Shown piece by piece: positions 62,701-64,000 of a stretch of DNA of 64,000 nucleotides (the first letter of the stretch is position 1; each line of letters starts with the position of its first letter). Both the position numbers and the translations under genes were made by a program. The notes under the pieces are model-generated. The model was not told the origin of the DNA. It worked only from the letters and a program-made list of their open reading frames with translations, and ran no database searches. The DNA lies in the NCBI GenBank assembly GCA_029465975.1, contig CM055758.1:6351798-6415797 (forward strand), given 5' to 3'. The DNA comes from Dallia pectoralis (Eukaryota > Chordata > Actinopteri > Esociformes > Umbridae).

Positions 62701-64000
62701 CCGTGTTAAATCTCCCCTCCATTCATACAGATGTAATGGTGAGGGACTGACACAATATCCTCTCTAAAGCTACGTCCACACCTCTGGAGTCCTGGTTCAA
62801 CAGTTCCTCTACATCACGTGATATAGACATCATATCTACCCATAGACAACATGGCTGGGAACAGCATCAGTGACAGTTTCATTTGTACACAATAAAACAT
62901 ACATGACATTGATGCTGAATTGTGTATCACCGGTTTTGGAATGTCTTTTCAGGAAAACATAATATGAAAATAGTAAGAAACATCGTGGTGGAAGTGGCAT
63001 GCCTCCTGCCATCATGAGTGTCAACCTCCAATCACTGATTGTAAAACCACACAGAATGTTTGACTTCATTGTGACACCTCAGAGTGGAACTTTAAACTCG
63101 ACTGTGACATCACATGATAAAACCCAGAATTCTAAACCTCACTGTGACCTCGAAAGGTGGAATTTTATATCCACTGTGACATCGTCACATCCGGAAAACA
63201 TTGCATTTGATTATCTGTCATAACATCATACAGAAACACTCCGAACTTTGAACTCCACAGTGTAGCCCCTCCCAAGCATCAAATGTCTCACAGTCTCACA
63301 CACCCAAGCCACAGCTCATAACAGAAAATAATAGAAAGAGGAAAATGAGCTAGTATCATAATTGTAATGAGCTCTATTCACAGTTAAGAGTGTGTGTGAG
63401 TGTGCATGTGTTTAGTGGAGATTTGGTTGCGGTACAGAAGCAAAGCCTGTCACTGTCATCAGTCACAGCATCGCACCAGTTCCAAAAGCCTTCAAACCAA
63501 AATAAAATCTATAGAATATAAAATGTGTAAATCAAATAAATCTGAAAATATACACAACCTAATCTGTAATCCAAAATAAATAAATACATTACTTTTTATA
63601 TTTAAATAATTTATATTATAATATAACATACTTTACATCTCTGGTCAGGAAGTGGGATTGTCAAACAGTCCAACTTCTCCCCTTTTCCAACACAGCCTGA
63701 TTGGCCAGACAGTCGGCCAATCCGAAAGGCTGTTTGATTCCACCAACTGTTTTGAAATGAAGCACAGCTCAGGACGCAGGAACACATAGAAAGCGTTCCA
63801 CACTTGTCCCTTCGCGTCTTCAACCGTCACCTACTCACAACCGTAGTTATTTTTGGAAAATGCCATCTTTGGATGAAATAAAGGACAGACAAACTAAAAT
63901 AAAAAATACAAATTAATAAAAAATAACTCCCCCCTGAGAATGTTACATATGTATTAAAAAGGGGTTATGGAAATTGGGCATGCGGGAAGAGGGCAGGTGT
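59800..64000. other. Right-end spacer, no gene recognised
   Basis: AT-rich sequence with short open frames only. The composition and absence of splice-supported exons would fit a long 3' UTR or plain spacer. I looked on both strands for conserved protein segments and found none I can name. The open frame at 63611-63823 (minus) has no recognisable motif. Confidence 0.4.

Overview
The window is nuclear DNA from a ray-finned (teleost) fish. The evidence is seven vertebrate genes with fish-type sequences, compact introns, many (CA)n microsatellites and minisatellites, Tc1-like and hAT DNA-transposon remains, L2-type LINE 3' ends, and an LTR element with a proline-rich ORF. The species cannot be fixed from sequence alone. 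No bacterial or plasmid features were seen.

Gene order and strand: gns (-, only the first three coding exons, running off the left edge); polm (+, 11 coding exons); a Vent-family homeobox gene best matching ved (+, 3 exons); h2az2 (-, 5 exons); purb (+, single coding exon); an interleukin-1 family cytokine (-, 6 coding exons plus a probable 5' UTR exon); cnnm3 (-, 12 exons). All exon boundaries were placed by hand from reading frame, splice sites and remembered family sequence. Phases close exactly for the six complete genes: polm 547 aa, ved 295, H2A.Z 128, Pur-beta 297, IL-1-like 287, CNNM3 754. The genes are independent units: lysosomal sulfatase, end-joining DNA polymerase, ventralising transcription factor, variant histone, single-strand nucleic-acid binder, cytokine, magnesium-transport protein. 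polm, h2az2 and purb also lie together in human 7p13, so this part is conserved synteny. gns and cnnm3 have human orthologues on other chromosomes.

Between and inside the genes: 1.1-3.7 kb is a divergent gns/polm spacer with transposon relics; 10-15.7 kb is minisatellite-rich spacer; 20.9-22.9 kb separates divergent h2az2 and purb; 24-33 kb is repeat-rich with a 32-bp x ~41 minisatellite and a Tc1 relic; 36.4-43.3 kb holds an L2 3' end, a complete non-autonomous hAT element and a 41-bp minisatellite; 43.3-48.6 kb is one LTR-retrotransposon insertion with three LTR copies; 59.5-64 kb shows no recognisable gene.

The most notable observations are: an LTR-internal-LTR-internal-LTR insertion bounded by one 5-bp target duplication; a polm intron whose minisatellite makes a 623-nt AG-free pyrimidine tract; a polm minisatellite that has amplified the exon-10 splice donor about 16 times; an apparently much enlarged Loop 1 in Pol mu; a tandem duplication of the ved homeodomain exon start whose extra acceptor is dead; two GC-AG introns; and an NF-kB site plus AU-rich element framing the IL-1-like gene. 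I did not find a convincing wholly new gene system.
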